DNA of 59,895 nt from a virus: the IMG/VR virus record IMGVR_UViG_3300009506_000033, positions 1-59,895 of that record; one strand, given 5' to 3'. The translations under genes were made by a program, and so were the position numbers. Every line of letters starts with the position of its first letter. The stretch's first letter is position 1. This document shows positions 1 to 8,078 of the stretch, piece after piece. A model generated the notes under the pieces. That model ran no database searches and was not told the DNA's origin. It saw only the letters and a list, made by a program, of their open reading frames with translations.

Positions 1-59
1 AGCCGCTGAACGTGGAAGGTCAGGAACCCGGACTGTTCGAGGAGGTGCGCCATGTCTAG
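1..59 (+). CDS. C-terminal fragment of the SH3/KOW-like small protein (complete copy at 59508-59810)
   Basis: The reading frame ends in EPGLFEEVRHV at the TAG at 57-59. It is the tail of the complete 100-aa gene at the other end of the window, cut here by the window edge. Its GAGGAGGTG codons also form the ribosome binding site of the next gene, whose ATG at 52 overlaps this stop. Confidence 0.9.
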   Translation, partial: PLNVEGQEPGLFEEVRHV

Positions 60-144
60 AATACTTGCACGTGACGCCAAGCATCACATCGCACGTCGGC
101 AGCAGGTCTACACCAGCAACCGCTCCATACAGGGCCGCTGGACA
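1..144. repeat. Left copy of the 144-bp terminal direct repeat
   Basis: Bases 1-144 are identical to 59752-59895. The copy holds the end of one gene and the first 31 codons of the next. It shows that the sequence closes on itself, through terminal redundancy, circular permutation or an assembly overlap. The non-redundant length is 59,751 bp. Confidence 0.97.
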
Positions 145-519
145 GGCTTGCCTTACGACTACTTGGAGGAGGCTCGGGCGCTTAGGCTTATCCGCTACGA
201 GTGGGAGACTGCTGTGTATTTCGTCACGACATACGGTGAGCCGATAGCGGCAACGCCTATGCGGGGCGACCTCCGCGTGCTGCTTCCATACGCACCCAGA
301 CAGTGGGCACTGCTGAGGCGGTGGCTGCCCTCACCCACGTCGCGCAAATACCAGCGGCTGGTGCGGGACGTTGCCGAGAGCGAGGGAGTGCCCATCGTGT
401 GGGTCGATAACGCCAGCATGCTGATCCCCGCCTGCCTTGGCCTTGGGCAAGTCGGACTGTTCGACGAGCGCTACATAGGAGGAACTCTGCCAGACATTGC
501 ACCGGCACTGCACGCTTAA
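52..519 (+). CDS. Unknown 155-aa early-region protein with a QVGLFDE motif
   Basis: I do not recognise this family. The protein is basic at the N-terminus and has no signal peptide or membrane segment. Near its C-terminus it carries QVGLFDE, matching the GLF(D/E)E motif that ends several neighbouring small proteins and resembling bacterial sliding-clamp-binding peptides (inference only). The start overlaps the preceding gene by 8 bp, behind a strong GGAGG embedded in that gene. It is the last gene before the AATCACTTAAT leader of the 560-aa gene. Its first 31 codons are repeated at the window end. Confidence 0.8.
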   Translation: MSRILARDAKHHIARRQQVYTSNRSIQGRWTGLPYDYLEEARALRLIRYEWETAVYFVTTYGEPIAATPMRGDLRVLLPYAPRQWALLRRWLPSPTSRKYQRLVRDVAESEGVPIVWVDNASMLIPACLGLGQVGLFDERYIGGTLPDIAPALHA

Positions 520-530
520 TCACTTAATCA
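518..530 (+). promoter_or_regulatory. Conserved leader AATCACTTAATCA upstream of the 560-aa gene
   Basis: This is one of at least ten copies of the AATCACTTAAT-type leader found just upstream of ribosome binding sites in this genome. It is followed by TAGGAGCTAATCA and the ATG at 547. No palindrome accompanies this copy. Confidence 0.6.
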
Positions 531-546
531 CATAGGAGCTAATCAA

Positions 547-2229
547 ATGGCAACAAACAAAATCGAGACGCTTGAAGCGTTCAACGAATGGGTACGAGAA
601 ACCTTCGGTCGTCCGACCGACAAGCTGAACTGGAACTTTGCCGACGGCAAGTACGTGAAGCTGTTTGACGGGCCGCCGAACGCCACCAACTTCTGGATGT
701 GGCGCGAGTTCCTGCGGTTGTACCGGCACCCTCAGACGGGAGTTAGTATGTACAAACCGCCGGTCTGGGCAGGAAAGCTCGACCCCATCGCCAATCACTT
801 CCTGCACGTGGCCATCGGCGACGAGACGCTGGTCGCCTACACACCCAATCCCGAGAAGGGTGTGCGGGACGTGTCCGTCACCACGAAGCCGGGGAAGTAT
901 CTCCAGAAGTTCTACCCCTCACTGACCGAGGAACAGATACGACTGTATGCCAACGAGCACCGTGATCTGTACAGCAACGAGGACGTAGCGTTCGCTTGCA
1001 CCGCCGACGAGGTGGAGCACGTGTATCTGCATGGGCCGTCGTCGTGCATGAAGAAAGCCGCCAACCAGTTCACCACCGGCATCCAGCCGGTGCGGGTGTA
1101 TGGTGAAAGCCCGGACATTGTGCTGGCTTATCTCGACCGGGATAAGGGCATCAGCGGTCGCGCGTTGATGGACATAAGCCAGAAACCGCCGGTCTTCTCC
1201 CGCGTGTACGGGGACATGAACCTGAAGACGAAGCTGGAGCGCATGGGTTTCCGCTACGTCGGCGACGGTCAGCCGATGACTGGCACGAAACTCAAGATCG
1301 TGAAGGACGACTTCGGACGCATCATCATGCCCTACGTGGACTGGTGCGGGGTTGGGCGGGTCGACAACGAGACAGGTCTTATCACGCTCAACAAGTCAGG
1401 CGGTGAGCGCGTCAGCTTGCAGAACACCGCAGGGTACATCGAGAAGACCTACCAGTGTCCGACCTGCAATGGGCAGACTTCTGGCGCGTCCATGATGTAC
1501 CACGAAGTGCACAACCACAGCAAGGTTCCGGGGTGCGCTTCATGCTTCGACAACAGGGCGATTGTCCAAGGGCTGGCGCGCGGCGGGAATGCGGTCAATA
1601 TGCTCAGGGCAGAGGCCTCCATGCTCAAGTTGCAGGATGGCACCGAGGTCTATTTCGAGCAGGGCGTGGAGCCTGCCGATCTGGGGCTTGTGATGTTCGG
1701 CAAGGGCTGGGTGCCGGAAAGCGAACTGATTGATACCGTCAACCGGGGCAAGGTCTGGTCGAGGCACACACAAACGCTGACGCTGCGCGGCGGCCTGCGA
1801 TTCGTGGTCGAGGAGGATGCGATGAGTAATCTGAGCCTTGACGACTTCGTCGTGGGCAGAGTCAAGACCTCGCTAAGCACGGAGGTGCTGTACAAGCCCG
1901 ACCGCTCAACGCTCGTACGTGACAGGGGATCGCTCGGCGAGATGGCGCGGTACGGCATCAGCATGGGCCTGACGCTGGCGGAAGTCTTCGACTGGGTGCT
2001 CCCATCGGGAGTCAACACAGCCTCGCTACGACGGCTGGGCCGCTTGCTGTGGAACCGGGACTACAGCCAAGCGTGGGACGCAGCCGACAGCTTCCTGCCG
2101 GACGTCTACGAGTACCCGAAGGAAATGCTCGACCACCTCGACGTGGCTGAAAACAAGCGTGCCCGCAAGGAGCGCCTCAGCTATCGCATCGACGAATTCG
2201 GCACTGCTGACCTCAGCGTCGCCGCCTAA
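547..2229 (+). CDS. Conserved-type phage protein of unknown function, 560 aa, with Cys/His-rich centre
   Basis: A large soluble protein with no signal peptide or transmembrane segment. The middle holds a probable zinc site: CPTC at about residue 302, then a His-rich stretch (YHEVHNHSK) and CASC at about 327. Upstream are SCMKK, a short VYGESPDIVLAYLD segment and RVYGD, which look like family motifs, but I cannot name the family. It has a strong ribosome binding site (TAGGAGCTAATCAA). The peptidase gene starts 15 bp downstream with its own AAGGAG, so the two are probably co-expressed. Its function is unknown; a nucleic-acid or protein-modification role would be a guess. Confidence 0.85.
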   Translation: MATNKIETLEAFNEWVRETFGRPTDKLNWNFADGKYVKLFDGPPNATNFWMWREFLRLYRHPQTGVSMYKPPVWAGKLDPIANHFLHVAIGDETLVAYTPNPEKGVRDVSVTTKPGKYLQKFYPSLTEEQIRLYANEHRDLYSNEDVAFACTADEVEHVYLHGPSSCMKKAANQFTTGIQPVRVYGESPDIVLAYLDRDKGISGRALMDISQKPPVFSRVYGDMNLKTKLERMGFRYVGDGQPMTGTKLKIVKDDFGRIIMPYVDWCGVGRVDNETGLITLNKSGGERVSLQNTAGYIEKTYQCPTCNGQTSGASMMYHEVHNHSKVPGCASCFDNRAIVQGLARGGNAVNMLRAEASMLKLQDGTEVYFEQGVEPADLGLVMFGKGWVPESELIDTVNRGKVWSRHTQTLTLRGGLRFVVEEDAMSNLSLDDFVVGRVKTSLSTEVLYKPDRSTLVRDRGSLGEMARYGISMGLTLAEVFDWVLPSGVNTASLRRLGRLLWNRDYSQAWDAADSFLPDVYEYPKEMLDHLDVAENKRARKERLSYRIDEFGTADLSVAA

Positions 2230-2244
2230 CTCAAGGAGAGAATC

Positions 2245-3357
2245 ATGGAACGACTGATCGAAATGCTTTCACACAAGCGCCCCCACGGAAGTGAAACCGA
2301 GAAGGAGTGGGTGAAGAAGTTTATCACCGACCCCCACACCCACACAGAGCACGAGGGCAACATCGTCATCGTCACTGACCCGAACTCTCGCACGCTATTC
2401 TCGGCGCATACTGACACCGTGCACCACGAAGGCGGGCCGAACGATGCGAAGTACGATGCCGACCTGCTGCTGGCGTACAAGGATGACAACACGCCGCTCG
2501 GCGCAGACGATGCCGCAGGGGTCTGGCTCCTGCTGGAAATGATCGACGCGAAGATTCCGGGGACGTACATCTTCCACCGGGGCGAGGAGCGCGGCGGCAT
2601 CGGCTCCCGTTGGATGAAGGAGAATCGCAAGGAGCTGCTCAAGCAGTACGACCGGGCCATTGCCTTCGACCGACGTGGGCGCAAGGATGTCATCACCCAC
2701 CAAGGCGGCACGGAGTGCTGCTCCCCCGAGTTTGCGAAGGCGCTGTGTGCGGGACTCGAAGGGGAGTACGCGCCCTGCCCCGGCGGATCGTTCACCGACA
2801 CGAAGAACTACATCGGGCTAATACCCGAGTGCACGAACGTAGCAGTTGGGTATGACCGAGAGCACTCATCAAACGAGACGCTCGATGTGGAACACCTGAT
2901 GCGGTTACGAGAACGTGTGCTCACCATCGACTGGGAGAAACTGCCCACGGTGCGTGAGCCTAAAGAACCTGTGTATGGTGGATACCTCGGACGCAAGAGC
3001 TACGGCGGCGGCTGGGGCTACGGCGACTTCGACGACTTCGACGACGACTTCGCCGCGTTTTATGGTTACTCGAAACCCAGAGGTGGCTCAGGAAGGCGCA
3101 AGCGGCCACCTGCAACTGTGACGCAACTGCCGCAGCGTACCCCTGCGGGCTTGCTGCCTATCACGCCCGACCCGAGAGCAGAGGAGCGCATCAAGCGCGG
3201 CGCTCTGGTTCAGCGGTTGAAGCTGATGCCCAGCCTAATCAACACGCTCACCTATCAAGAGATGAGCGACTTGGCTTGGGCCGATCCCGATACCTTTGCC
3301 ACCGTGGTCTGGACTTATATCAAGACTGGACAGAATCATGTTAAAGCCCGTAAGTGA
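2245..3357 (+). CDS. M20/M28-family-like zinc metallopeptidase
   Basis: A putative cytoplasmic co-catalytic zinc peptidase or deacylase. The expected ligands appear in order: HTD at residues 55-57, Asp88/Asp89 in LGADDAAG, the Glu114-Glu115 pair in HRGEERGG, Asp142 in AFDRRG and His207 in YDREHSSN. SFTDT near 182 resembles the conserved M20/M28 substrate-side segment. The catalytic region ends near residue 240. A Gly/Asp-rich linker (260-290) and a basic tail follow, so the protein is a compact core plus an unusual low-complexity extension. There is no signal peptide, which argues against cell-wall lysis. The substrate is unknown. It follows the 560-aa gene after 15 bp and overlaps the next small gene. 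Confidence 0.85.
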   Translation: MERLIEMLSHKRPHGSETEKEWVKKFITDPHTHTEHEGNIVIVTDPNSRTLFSAHTDTVHHEGGPNDAKYDADLLLAYKDDNTPLGADDAAGVWLLLEMIDAKIPGTYIFHRGEERGGIGSRWMKENRKELLKQYDRAIAFDRRGRKDVITHQGGTECCSPEFAKALCAGLEGEYAPCPGGSFTDTKNYIGLIPECTNVAVGYDREHSSNETLDVEHLMRLRERVLTIDWEKLPTVREPKEPVYGGYLGRKSYGGGWGYGDFDDFDDDFAAFYGYSKPRGGSGRRKRPPATVTQLPQRTPAGLLPITPDPRAEERIKRGALVQRLKLMPSLINTLTYQEMSDLAWADPDTFATVVWTYIKTGQNHVKARK

Positions 3358-3523
3358 TCTGCTCTCGTGTGCACGGTTGTGTGCGCGAGAACCCGGAAAG
3401 GTTGGCGATGCCGGGACTTCGGTCATGAGCTTCTTGGTGCTGCATCTCAAGGAGTCCGTGGTCACAGTCCCCCGTGAACTGGAGAAGCACGTCAAGACCA
3501 TCGAAAAATTCTGTGGGGGATAG
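3338..3523 (+). CDS. Small unknown protein, 61 aa
   Basis: An open frame starting at an ATG inside the last 20 bases of the peptidase gene and ending just before the next gene. The ribosome binding site is weak, so translation may be coupled; an in-frame TTG at 3296 would add 14 residues. It contains two cysteines near the N-terminus and no recognisable domain. Confidence 0.55.
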   Translation: MLKPVSDLLSCARLCAREPGKVGDAGTSVMSFLVLHLKESVVTVPRELEKHVKTIEKFCGG

Positions 3524-3525
3524 CC

Positions 3526-4182
3526 ATGCGAATGAACAACAGTATGCGGTACAGGCTACGCAACCGGTTCATAAGTGATTTTGAATCCAAGCTGATGGCG
3601 CTATACAGCAAGCTTCACGAAGGTGTGACGGACGATGAGCGGCGTGAGTTTCTCGTGCTGTGTCGGGAGCGAATACCTCCCGAGGAGCGACAGGTAGCTA
3701 TGATGATGAAAGACCACCCGGAGTTGGCAGGGTTTGTCAGGACAACCAACCGCATCATGGTGCGGGAGACTGTGTATCGCTCCGTCGAGATAGTTGACAC
3801 CGAGCAGGTATATGCAATCCCGGTGGCGTTCGGTTCGCGCAGTGCGGTGATCCTGCACGTAGCACCGAGCGACGACAGCCGCTTCGCGAAGCTGTACGAA
3901 AAGCTGCTCATGGAGCACTACACCCCTGAGCCGGTGCGACAGGCGAGAACCACGGTGGACTACTATGTGCGATCTGCTCTCGCCGCCGCAACCACGATGG
4001 AGACGCTGGTAGAAGTGTGGCCGGAAATGCGTGCGACCGCCGAGCAGGGGGCTGCTGACCTGCTCCAAGGTCTTGCGCCAAAGACCCGAGTCAAGCCGTC
4101 CGATGAACTCATGAAGTACATTGCCGCCACTCGGCGAGAACAGGAGCAGGCTATCGAAAGTCTCGACCCATTCATAACGTAG
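3526..4182 (+). CDS. Unknown 218-aa phage protein
   Basis: A soluble, mostly helical protein with a basic N-terminus and no visible catalytic motif. The first ATG (3526) follows a GGGGGA ribosome binding site; ATGs at 3532 and 3544 are possible alternatives. The N-terminal arrangement faintly resembles small proteins linked to phage nucleotide modification, but I cannot support that assignment. It lies two bases after the 61-aa gene and 8 bp before the next, so it belongs to the same operon. Confidence 0.75.
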   Translation: MRMNNSMRYRLRNRFISDFESKLMALYSKLHEGVTDDERREFLVLCRERIPPEERQVAMMMKDHPELAGFVRTTNRIMVRETVYRSVEIVDTEQVYAIPVAFGSRSAVILHVAPSDDSRFAKLYEKLLMEHYTPEPVRQARTTVDYYVRSALAAATTMETLVEVWPEMRATAEQGAADLLQGLAPKTRVKPSDELMKYIAATRREQEQAIESLDPFIT

Positions 4183-4190
4183 GAGGTATC

Positions 4191-4478
4191 ATGCCCAAAA
4201 CAGAAGCCGACAGGCTTAACAACATTGAAACCCGGCTGACGCGGATTGAAACCCGCCAAGCTAGGTTCATGGTTGCGCTAGGCATCGACCCATATGGGGA
4301 GGTGGCTAAAGCAAGAACGCAGCGCATCCGGCTGCGAGATGATTACAGACTGGAGATACCTACACTGGATGTCTCCATTCTGGACTTGAGGCAGTTTCTC
4401 ACGTCGAAGAATCTCGCAGCCGGGAGTTATGACGTGCTGCATCAGGGGGCACTCGTTGCCACAGTTGTATTGAAGTAA
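4191..4478 (+). CDS. Unknown 95-aa protein
   Basis: It has a strong AGGAGG ribosome binding site. The N-terminal third is a short coiled coil with a repeated RL..IETR pattern, and the C-terminal half is predicted beta-rich. No family is recognised. The AATCATTTAACAGGAG leader of the next gene begins at its stop codon. Confidence 0.7.
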   Translation: MPKTEADRLNNIETRLTRIETRQARFMVALGIDPYGEVAKARTQRIRLRDDYRLEIPTLDVSILDLRQFLTSKNLAAGSYDVLHQGALVATVVLK

Positions 4479-4492
4479 TCATTTAACAGGAG
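4477..4492 (+). promoter_or_regulatory. Variant leader AATCATTTAACAGGAG
   Basis: A variant of the AATCACTTAAT leader, here fused to the ribosome binding site of the double winged-helix gene at 4503. The same variant occurs at 55971. Confidence 0.55.
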
Positions 4493-4502
4493 CTAATCAA
4501 TC

Positions 4503-5189
4503 ATGGGAACTATCCAATCTGAAATCCTCACTTACGGTGCTATCGAAGCGCATCTTCGAGCACACCCTGACCAGTGGTTTCACGCACGGCAGCTGGCTGA
4601 AGTTGTCCCGCAGCTGAAGGACGCCGACGTGAACAAGATCAGCAACAAGCTGCGGTATCTGGAACAGATCGGCACGCTGGTGCGTCGCCACACGAAGGAC
4701 ACGAACTTCCGTGGCGTCTTCGACTACCAGCTGTCCCCGACTGCTGCGGCCGCGGCCCCGACTACGCTGAAGCGTGTGTACGCCAAGCGCAAGACCGAAG
4801 CCGTGTACCGTGACATCGACGCATGGGTGCAGGCGCACTCCAGCGTGGAGAACCCTATCCACGCCTTGGACATTCGCGCACGCTGCCCGTACTTCAAATC
4901 CCAGTGGGAGGTCTACTCCTATCTGGACAATCGTCGCAAGAAGAAGTTGCTGATTCGCAGCACGGCTGGCGCTGGCCGTATGAAGTTCGTGTATTACTGG
5001 AACCCACAAGCCGTTTCAGCACCTGCACCAGCACCCGTGGAGGCACCGGCACAAGTTATCTCCATGCCGCAGCGCACGAGCGCGGTGCCGGTAAGGTTTG
5101 GCAAGTGTGCGATCAACGTGGATGCCGAGACGGGTGAAGTATCCATCTCCGTTGGTAGCATGGTTATCAACATCAAGAATGCGGGGTGA
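4503..5189 (+). CDS. Putative DNA-binding protein with two winged-helix-like segments
   Basis: Residues about 5-80 read as a winged helix: a QLAEVVPQ helix, a turn, NKISNKLRYLEQIGTLVRR as recognition helix and wing, then VFDYQLS. Residues about 95-165 repeat the plan, with RRKKKLLIR and FVYYW as the wing. A Pro/Ala linker and a beta-rich tail follow. This is typical of phage regulators or replication-initiation accessory proteins. A related single domain is encoded at 5689, so the two may regulate the same sites; the early-region palindromes are candidate targets by inference only. Confidence 0.65.
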   Translation: MGTIQSEILTYGAIEAHLRAHPDQWFHARQLAEVVPQLKDADVNKISNKLRYLEQIGTLVRRHTKDTNFRGVFDYQLSPTAAAAAPTTLKRVYAKRKTEAVYRDIDAWVQAHSSVENPIHALDIRARCPYFKSQWEVYSYLDNRRKKKLLIRSTAGAGRMKFVYYWNPQAVSAPAPAPVEAPAQVISMPQRTSAVPVRFGKCAINVDAETGEVSISVGSMVINIKNAG

Positions 5190-5191
5190 CT

Positions 5192-5380
5192 ATGCCGCTC
5201 GACGTGAACCTCACCACTGGGGGTGTCAGTCATGTCGGTGCAGTACGCAAGGTCGAAGTGCCACGTAAACGTGACGTGCTGGATGCCTATGATCGCATCG
5301 GCAAAGCAATCGACCGAGGCTTGCTGCCATCGAAAGAAGACTGGCTCCTCGTACATCGCTTCATCCTGACTAGGAGTTGA
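5192..5380 (+). CDS. Small unknown protein, 62 aa
   Basis: The ATG at 5192 lies two bases after the previous stop, with GGGGTGA as ribosome binding site; a GTG at 5186 would add two residues. No domain is recognised. The next gene begins after one intervening base, so translation is probably coupled. Confidence 0.65.
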   Translation: MPLDVNLTTGGVSHVGAVRKVEVPRKRDVLDAYDRIGKAIDRGLLPSKEDWLLVHRFILTRS

Positions 5381-5381
5381 C

Positions 5382-5660
5382 ATGGGCATCGTGATTGCCA
5401 CGAAGGTGGGTCGCCATACCGGACTCATCGCGCGGCAGACCGATGCCTATGTCGAAGTGATACGGTTGACGAATCGGGGGCTGGACACTGTCCGGCTCAC
5501 CGAGGAGCAGCTTATCGCTGACTGGGGTCAGCTGACCGCGTATACATCGAGTGGTGGGGTACAGCGATTTATCAAACTGGCACAGACTTGTCGCACCACG
5601 AAGCGGGTGCGCGATCTGTTGCTGCGTCTCGAACGCGAGTACCCGCCAGAAACGGCTTAG
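5382..5660 (+). CDS. Unknown 92-aa protein, SH3-like N-terminus possible
   Basis: It has a good ribosome binding site (TAGGAG). The first half is predicted beta-rich (VGRHTGLIARQTDAYVEVIRL), reminiscent of the small SH3/KOW-like proteins of the right early region. The second half is helical and basic. Its function is unknown. Confidence 0.65.
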   Translation: MGIVIATKVGRHTGLIARQTDAYVEVIRLTNRGLDTVRLTEEQLIADWGQLTAYTSSGGVQRFIKLAQTCRTTKRVRDLLLRLEREYPPETA

Positions 5661-5666
5661 TACCGC
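5654..5666 (+). repeat. CTTAGTACC short repeat element
   Basis: GGCTTAGTACCGC spans the stop codon of the upstream gene. Related copies occur at 11774, 54026, 56847 (G variant) and 58290. Its role is unknown. Confidence 0.4.
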
Positions 5667-5688
5667 ACCGCCTTAGACCGAGGAGCAT

Positions 5689-6111
5689 ATGAAACTAAGA
5701 ACAGACTTACCACCAGAACAGGCAAAGCGGCAGCTGTTGCTGGACTACCTCAACCGCCACGGTGAGTGTGAGGCAGGTGTGCTGGCTCACCTGCTGGGTG
5801 AGCGCCGCCGCACCACCTCCGTGCGCTTGCAGCGCATGGCCGAAGCTGGCGAAGTGACGCGCCGGTACGCCCGTATTGGACGGACATGGGGCTACTACTT
5901 CACCGCAGTCGCCACCGTGACTCAAGCAAAGATGCCGCTGCTCAGCTGGGAGGCAGAGCAACTGCGGCTCAAGCAACGCGACAAGCCTGTCCGTCGCAAA
6001 TCGACTACCGGGCATTACGTCAACGACATCGACACTCGTGGCCCCCACCGCAACCAAGGTGGTCAGGGCGCGATTGTCGAGAGGCGGCGAACTGTCGGGG
6101 AGATTATCTAG
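5689..6111 (+). CDS. Putative winged-helix DNA-binding protein, 140 aa
   Basis: Residues about 12-70 form a convincing winged helix: LLDYLNRHGECEAGVLAHLL, a turn, TTSVRLQRMAEAGEVTRR and the wing WGYYFT. The C-terminal half is basic and unstructured. It resembles the domains of the 228-aa protein at 4503. Its stop codon abuts the palindrome at 6110, which suggests but does not show autoregulation. Confidence 0.7.
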   Translation: MKLRTDLPPEQAKRQLLLDYLNRHGECEAGVLAHLLGERRRTTSVRLQRMAEAGEVTRRYARIGRTWGYYFTAVATVTQAKMPLLSWEAEQLRLKQRDKPVRRKSTTGHYVNDIDTRGPHRNQGGQGAIVERRRTVGEII

Positions 6112-6127
6112 TTTGTAGGTACAAACT
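6110..6127. promoter_or_regulatory. Intergenic palindrome copy 1, AGTTTGTAGGTACAAACT
   Basis: Two perfect 8-bp arms flank a GG centre. The first A is the middle base of the TAG stop of the winged-helix gene. The ribosome binding site AAAGGAGCTAATC of the next gene follows directly. This is the only copy found outside the 53-59 kb region. Confidence 0.75.
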
Positions 6128-6141
6128 GAAAGGAGCTAATC

Positions 6142-6402
6142 ATGAGATTCAAAACCCCTCAACGGGTGGTCAACCTCTCATTCGCAGGATACCTGCTCAT
6201 GACTGTCATCTGCTTCGGCCCGGCAACCGTGGAGAGTGAGCGCGTCCAAGCTAAAGAAGAACGCGAATGCACACCCCAGCCACAATGCCGTGCATACGCC
6301 ACGCAAGCAGGAGTCGGCATATTCAAGGCGGTGTTCTGGCCGCTCTGGATTTCGTATCGCCTAGCCGGTGGTAACGCCGACCTTTACAAAGAAAGGAGCT
6401 AA
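6142..6402 (+). CDS. Small membrane protein, 86 aa
   Basis: A hydrophobic N-terminal segment at residues about 12-28 could be a signal or anchor. A charged, Cys-containing middle (ECTPQPQCRAY) and a second hydrophobic stretch (about 58-74) follow. It may be an inner-membrane protein. The function is unknown; small early membrane proteins of phages often act on the host envelope, which is inference here. Confidence 0.65.
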   Translation: MRFKTPQRVVNLSFAGYLLMTVICFGPATVESERVQAKEERECTPQPQCRAYATQAGVGIFKAVFWPLWISYRLAGGNADLYKERS

Positions 6403-6404
6403 CC

Positions 6405-6611
6405 ATGAGCACCGAGTGGGAGTTCAACCCTGATCTTGATATTTCATACGATGAAGTAAAGATCACACGGCACGGCAGCGGGATAGCCGTAGCGTACTAC
6501 AAAAAAGGAAAGTATATCGCCACGATGAAGGTCAGCGAGTGCGACCTATGTCGAGGTGACACCCTGACGATTACGGGACTGACGGGGTCATTCCCCATAA
6601 AGGGGTGCTGA
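6405..6611 (+). CDS. Unknown 68-aa protein
   Basis: It has a strong ribosome binding site (GAAAGGAGCTAACC). It is acidic at the N-terminus, then beta-rich, with CDLC near residue 48 that could bind metal. No family is recognised. Confidence 0.65.
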   Translation: MSTEWEFNPDLDISYDEVKITRHGSGIAVAYYKKGKYIATMKVSECDLCRGDTLTITGLTGSFPIKGC

Positions 6612-6612
6612 C

Positions 6613-6906
6613 ATGACAGAGGACGCTGAACTGTATGCCGGGTGGAAGAAGCACAAGCAGGAGAAGCGCGCATCGAACAGGGTGCAGAGTGCAGAACTGC
6701 TGGATCGGGCAGACGTTAAGTACGAGGTCAGGAATGAAGGCGCGCACCTGATCGTTGATACGTGCGGCACGCACCCAAACCAGACGGCTGTGGATTTCTG
6801 GCCGGGTACAGGCCTGTGGATCAGACGCGACAACCATCATAGGCAGCGCGGCGTACACAGCCTTATCAAATTTATCAAACATGGAGCTACAAATGGAAAA
6901 CCTTAA
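6613..6906 (+). CDS. Unknown 97-aa phage protein
   Basis: Begins one base after the previous stop with AAGGGGTG as ribosome binding site. The N-terminal half is charged and helical; the C-terminal half contains DFWPGTGLW and ends with RGVHSLIKFI. This arrangement is seen in small proteins of many podoviruses (from memory, not searched). It overlaps the next gene by 14 bp. Confidence 0.7.
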   Translation: MTEDAELYAGWKKHKQEKRASNRVQSAELLDRADVKYEVRNEGAHLIVDTCGTHPNQTAVDFWPGTGLWIRRDNHHRQRGVHSLIKFIKHGATNGKP

Positions 6907-7279
6907 AGGACTTCACTTCACCAGCGCCGACCGGCAGATACTGCGCGACCAGCTCGTTGTCGCAGTCGAGGAGACGCCGCAAGAGGAGATAGACAGCAAC
7001 CCCGGAGCCGCAGACCTGCTCAACACGATACTGAACCTGATCGACGACTGCACAGCACTGGAGGCGGCGCTGATCCATGTGCATACCCGACTGGATGAGG
7101 CGCAGGAAGCCATCTCGGACGCGGTTCAGGGCGATCTTGAGAATGGCGTCGCGTGGCTGAACGATGCAGCGGCAGAGGAGTTCAACACCAAGTATCCGAA
7201 CATCTCGAAGGCGCTCGGCATGGTGGTCGAGATTGGCGTGCTGGATGAGGTGCGTGACCCCGAGGGAGAGCAGACATGA
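6893..7279 (+). CDS. Unknown 128-aa helical protein
   Basis: The start is set by GGAG at 6883-6886, seven bases before the ATG at 6893; an ATG at 6881 is in frame but lacks spacing. The protein is acidic and mainly helical. The stop overlaps the ATG of the following gene (ATGA). Confidence 0.65.
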   Translation: MENLKGLHFTSADRQILRDQLVVAVEETPQEEIDSNPGAADLLNTILNLIDDCTALEAALIHVHTRLDEAQEAISDAVQGDLENGVAWLNDAAAEEFNTKYPNISKALGMVVEIGVLDEVRDPEGEQT

Positions 7280-7782
7280 CTGAAGACGAAGCCTTTGCGA
7301 AAGCAATGGAGGGGCGACAATACGGTGAGGATGAAACGCGCGATGCACGCGCATGGTTCCACGCGGGCTGGGAAGCGCGGCGCTCCGAACGAATAGCCGA
7401 CCGCCTCTACAACGGTACTGCTGCCGAGTCCGAGCTGGAAGAACTGCTCGACGATGCAGGCGTGATTTACGAGAAGACCGGCTGGGATTATTACGACGAC
7501 TCTGTTGAGATTTACGGGGTGCCCCCTGAGTCCAGACTGGAACAGAGCACCCTGAAGCAGCTGCGTGCCGCTGGGTTCATGAAGGCATACGTGAACCATA
7601 CCGATGGCTGGGAGACGCACTACAACCTGATGACCGGTGTGCCGTGGCGCGTCAGTTACCCAGACAAGCGCAAGCCGGAAGGCGGCAGCATCTGGGTCGA
7701 GGAGCCCGTCCCTACATGGCCGCGCGCATGGTTTGAATCGGGATACGTCTTAGTCATGAAACTGCTAGGAGGAAAGAAATGA
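7276..7782 (+). CDS. Unknown 168-aa phage protein
   Basis: The N-terminal AWFHAGWEARR motif is common in small accessory proteins of phages (recollection). A helical charged region and a Trp/Tyr-rich beta segment follow. The gene is coupled by ATGA overlaps to both neighbours, within a tightly packed run of eight genes. Confidence 0.65.
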   Translation: MTEDEAFAKAMEGRQYGEDETRDARAWFHAGWEARRSERIADRLYNGTAAESELEELLDDAGVIYEKTGWDYYDDSVEIYGVPPESRLEQSTLKQLRAAGFMKAYVNHTDGWETHYNLMTGVPWRVSYPDKRKPEGGSIWVEEPVPTWPRAWFESGYVLVMKLLGGKK

Positions 7783-8078
7783 GCATCATATGTAAGTTGT
7801 TTAGCCATAAACCCCTGACCACAGGGGGCCGGGTCGGCGGCAGGCTTGATTGGGTGGAAGCCCGAGTAACACGTAAGGCCGGGATATTCGCTGCAGCTGT
7901 ACCGGAGACCTACGCTCACGGGTCGCAATACAGGCTGCTGACTGACGGGCGTGCGTACCTATGTCCAGAGTGCGGCGGGTATGGAGCTACTGCGGATTCG
8001 CTCACATGCAGTTTCTGCGGTGGTGTAGGTACGTTGGCGTTGACTGACCCACGCATAGTTACAGGAGAAAAGAAATGA
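7779..8078 (+). CDS. DnaJ-like zinc-finger small protein, 99 aa
   Basis: Two CxxCGGxG motifs (CPECGGYG and CSFCGGVG, about residues 62-89) form a DnaJ/rubredoxin-type zinc site. The N-terminal half has no recognisable domain and there is no J-domain. It probably has a structural zinc. Its role is unknown; ribosome binding site AGGAGG. Confidence 0.7.
   Translation: MSIICKLFSHKPLTTGGRVGGRLDWVEARVTRKAGIFAAAVPETYAHGSQYRLLTDGRAYLCPECGGYGATADSLTCSFCGGVGTLALTDPRIVTGEKK

Noticed and set aside
3526-4182. Nucleotide-modification-associated domain
   Set aside because: The resemblance is faint, and no modification enzymes such as a thymidylate synthase homologue are present nearby.
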